Position numbers and translations under genes: made by a program. Positions 5,908 through 6,733 of a stretch of 6,733 nt of DNA are shown one piece after another. Source of the stretch: Candidatus Cloacimonadota bacterium (GTDB taxonomy: Bacteria > Hydrothermota > E44-bin80); contig SOKD01000121.1 of NCBI GenBank assembly GCA_004376305.1, positions 1 through 6,733 on the forward strand, given 5' to 3'. Numbering within the stretch: position 1 is the stretch's first letter; each line of letters begins with the position of its first letter. A model generated the notes under the pieces. It saw only the letters and a list, made by a program, of their open reading frames with translations, was not told the DNA's origin and ran no database searches.

Positions 5908-6733
5908 AAGAGGGTTACTTCCCCGGCTGCGTGCTCCTTGTTGGCAACAGGGAAGAGGTGCTTCATCATAAGGCATATGGTTATTCTGAGATCATTCCGG
6001 CGAGAAGAAAAATGAAGGAAGATAGTATCTTTGATATTGCTTCGATTACGAAACCTCTTGCTACTACTACGGCTACGTTGCTTCTTATCGATGAAGGCAC
6101 AATCGGGCTTCAAGATACCATTGGCTCAATCCTGGATGAATTACAGAGAACACAAAATGGGAATGCAACAATTATCGAACTGTTAACACATACATCGATG
6201 ATACCGTCGTGGTACCCATTATATCTTATTTCCCGTGATGAAAGAGACATTTGTGAATTTATCGGGAATTTGAAAGCGAATAAGAAGGCTTATAGCTGTC
6301 TTGATTACATACTTTTAGGAAAGGCGATTGAAAGATTAACCGGAGAAACACTAAAGCAGTTCACTGAAAAACACATATTTAAGCCAATGGGTATGGGAGC
6401 AACCTGTTATTGCCCGTCTGGAGAACAGAAAAATAATATTGCTGCAACTGAAACAGGAAATAAGCATGAGAAGGAACTAAGTATGAAATACGGCGGAAAA
6501 GAATCATTCCCCTGGAGAGAAAACACTATTATTGGTGAGGTACATGATGGAAACAGCTTTTATTGTTTCGATGGAGTGAGTGGTAATGCGGGTGTTTTCT
6601 CCACAGCTTCAGACTTGTCGATTTTTGCGCAGTGCATACTGAATGGGGGAAATGATGTGCTGAAACCAGAAATCGAGCAAAATCTTTTAAATGAGGGCAC
6701 AAAAGAAAACAATGAAGCAAGAAGTCTTGGATT
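5871..6733 (+). CDS. Serine hydrolase of the class C beta-lactamase/AmiE-type family (3' end cut by window)
   Basis: The first 287 residues are present and the reading frame is still open at the window end; family members usually have 350-450. The nucleophile motif is Ser58-Ile-Thr-Lys61 in FDIASITKPLATT. THTSMIPSW (106-114) corresponds to the HTSGLP block, and Tyr141-Ser-Cys143 in AYSCLDYILLG to the YxN/YSD motif. HDGNSFY (225-231) and GVSGNAGVFSTASDL (235-249) match the family's HDENA...GHAGLFSTA.DL region. The third catalytic box (HxG/KTG) would be beyond the end. Cys replaces the usual Asn/Asp, Asn239 replaces His, and Met110 replaces Gly. No signal peptide is seen (MREVDRFIEEKIEEG). In B. 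subtilis a member of this family (AmiE, YbbE) sits beside namZ and is described as a muramyl-L-alanine amidase, so peptide removal from muropeptides is the best guess. An esterase or a D-Ala-directed peptidase cannot be excluded. The gene overlaps the kinase gene by 37 bases. Confidence 0.85.
   Translation, partial: MREVDRFIEEKIEEGYFPGCVLLVGNREEVLHHKAYGYSEIIPARRKMKEDSIFDIASITKPLATTTATLLLIDEGTIGLQDTIGSILDELQRTQNGNATIIELLTHTSMIPSWYPLYLISRDERDICEFIGNLKANKKAYSCLDYILLGKAIERLTGETLKQFTEKHIFKPMGMGATCYCPSGEQKNNIAATETGNKHEKELSMKYGGKESFPWRENTIIGEVHDGNSFYCFDGVSGNAGVFSTASDLSIFAQCILNGGNDVLKPEIEQNLLNEGTKENNEARSLG

Noticed and set aside
1..6733. CRISPR array, tRNA, rRNA, phage or insertion-sequence genes
   Set aside because: No regularly spaced direct repeats, no tRNA-like cloverleaf and no transposase, integrase or defence motif were seen on either strand.

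Overview
The window is an AT-leaning bacterial chromosomal segment (about 40% G+C by eye) with tight gene packing, Shine-Dalgarno-type starts of varying quality and sigma70-like promoters. Nothing in it fixes the taxon. AmgK/MurU-type peptidoglycan salvage is best known from Gram-negative bacteria. The paired GTAG-plus-hairpin repeats at the left end are of the REP kind seen in many Gram-negative genomes, and from memory similar repeats are common in Planctomycetes such as the Brocadiales. I therefore lean to a Gram-negative, possibly planctomycete-like, organism, as an inference only.

Layout. Positions 1-277 are non-coding and hold a head-to-head pair of REP-like hairpins (102-178) and a perfect 10-bp inverted repeat (243-264). 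A minus-strand gene (278-901) encodes a small protein with two N-terminal membrane helices and a conserved soluble domain of unknown function. It is divergent from a plus-strand gene (1060-2577) for an exported TPR protein. The 158-bp gap between them carries two candidate promoters whose -35 boxes form a mirrored GTTGACA pair.

From 2626 onward the window carries one plus-strand operon with its own extended -10 promoter. It encodes a DUF1343/NamZ exo-N-acetylmuramidase (2699-3868), a MurU-like sugar-1-phosphate nucleotidyltransferase with an added beta-helix tail (3924-4892), an AmgK-like anomeric sugar kinase (4861-5907) and a serine hydrolase of the beta-lactamase/AmiE type (5871 to beyond the window end). 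The last three genes overlap by 32 and 37 bases, suggesting translational coupling.

How the genes work together (inference from families). The serine hydrolase may strip peptides or otherwise prepare muropeptides. NamZ would release free MurNAc from the non-reducing end of cell-wall saccharides. AmgK would phosphorylate MurNAc at C1, and MurU would convert MurNAc-alpha-1-P to UDP-MurNAc, the precursor of new peptidoglycan. None of the four has a visible signal peptide, so the whole route appears cytoplasmic. It would feed MurNAc directly to AmgK, without needing the MurNAc-6-P etherase route or the AnmK/MupP steps. This combination is the most interesting content of the window.
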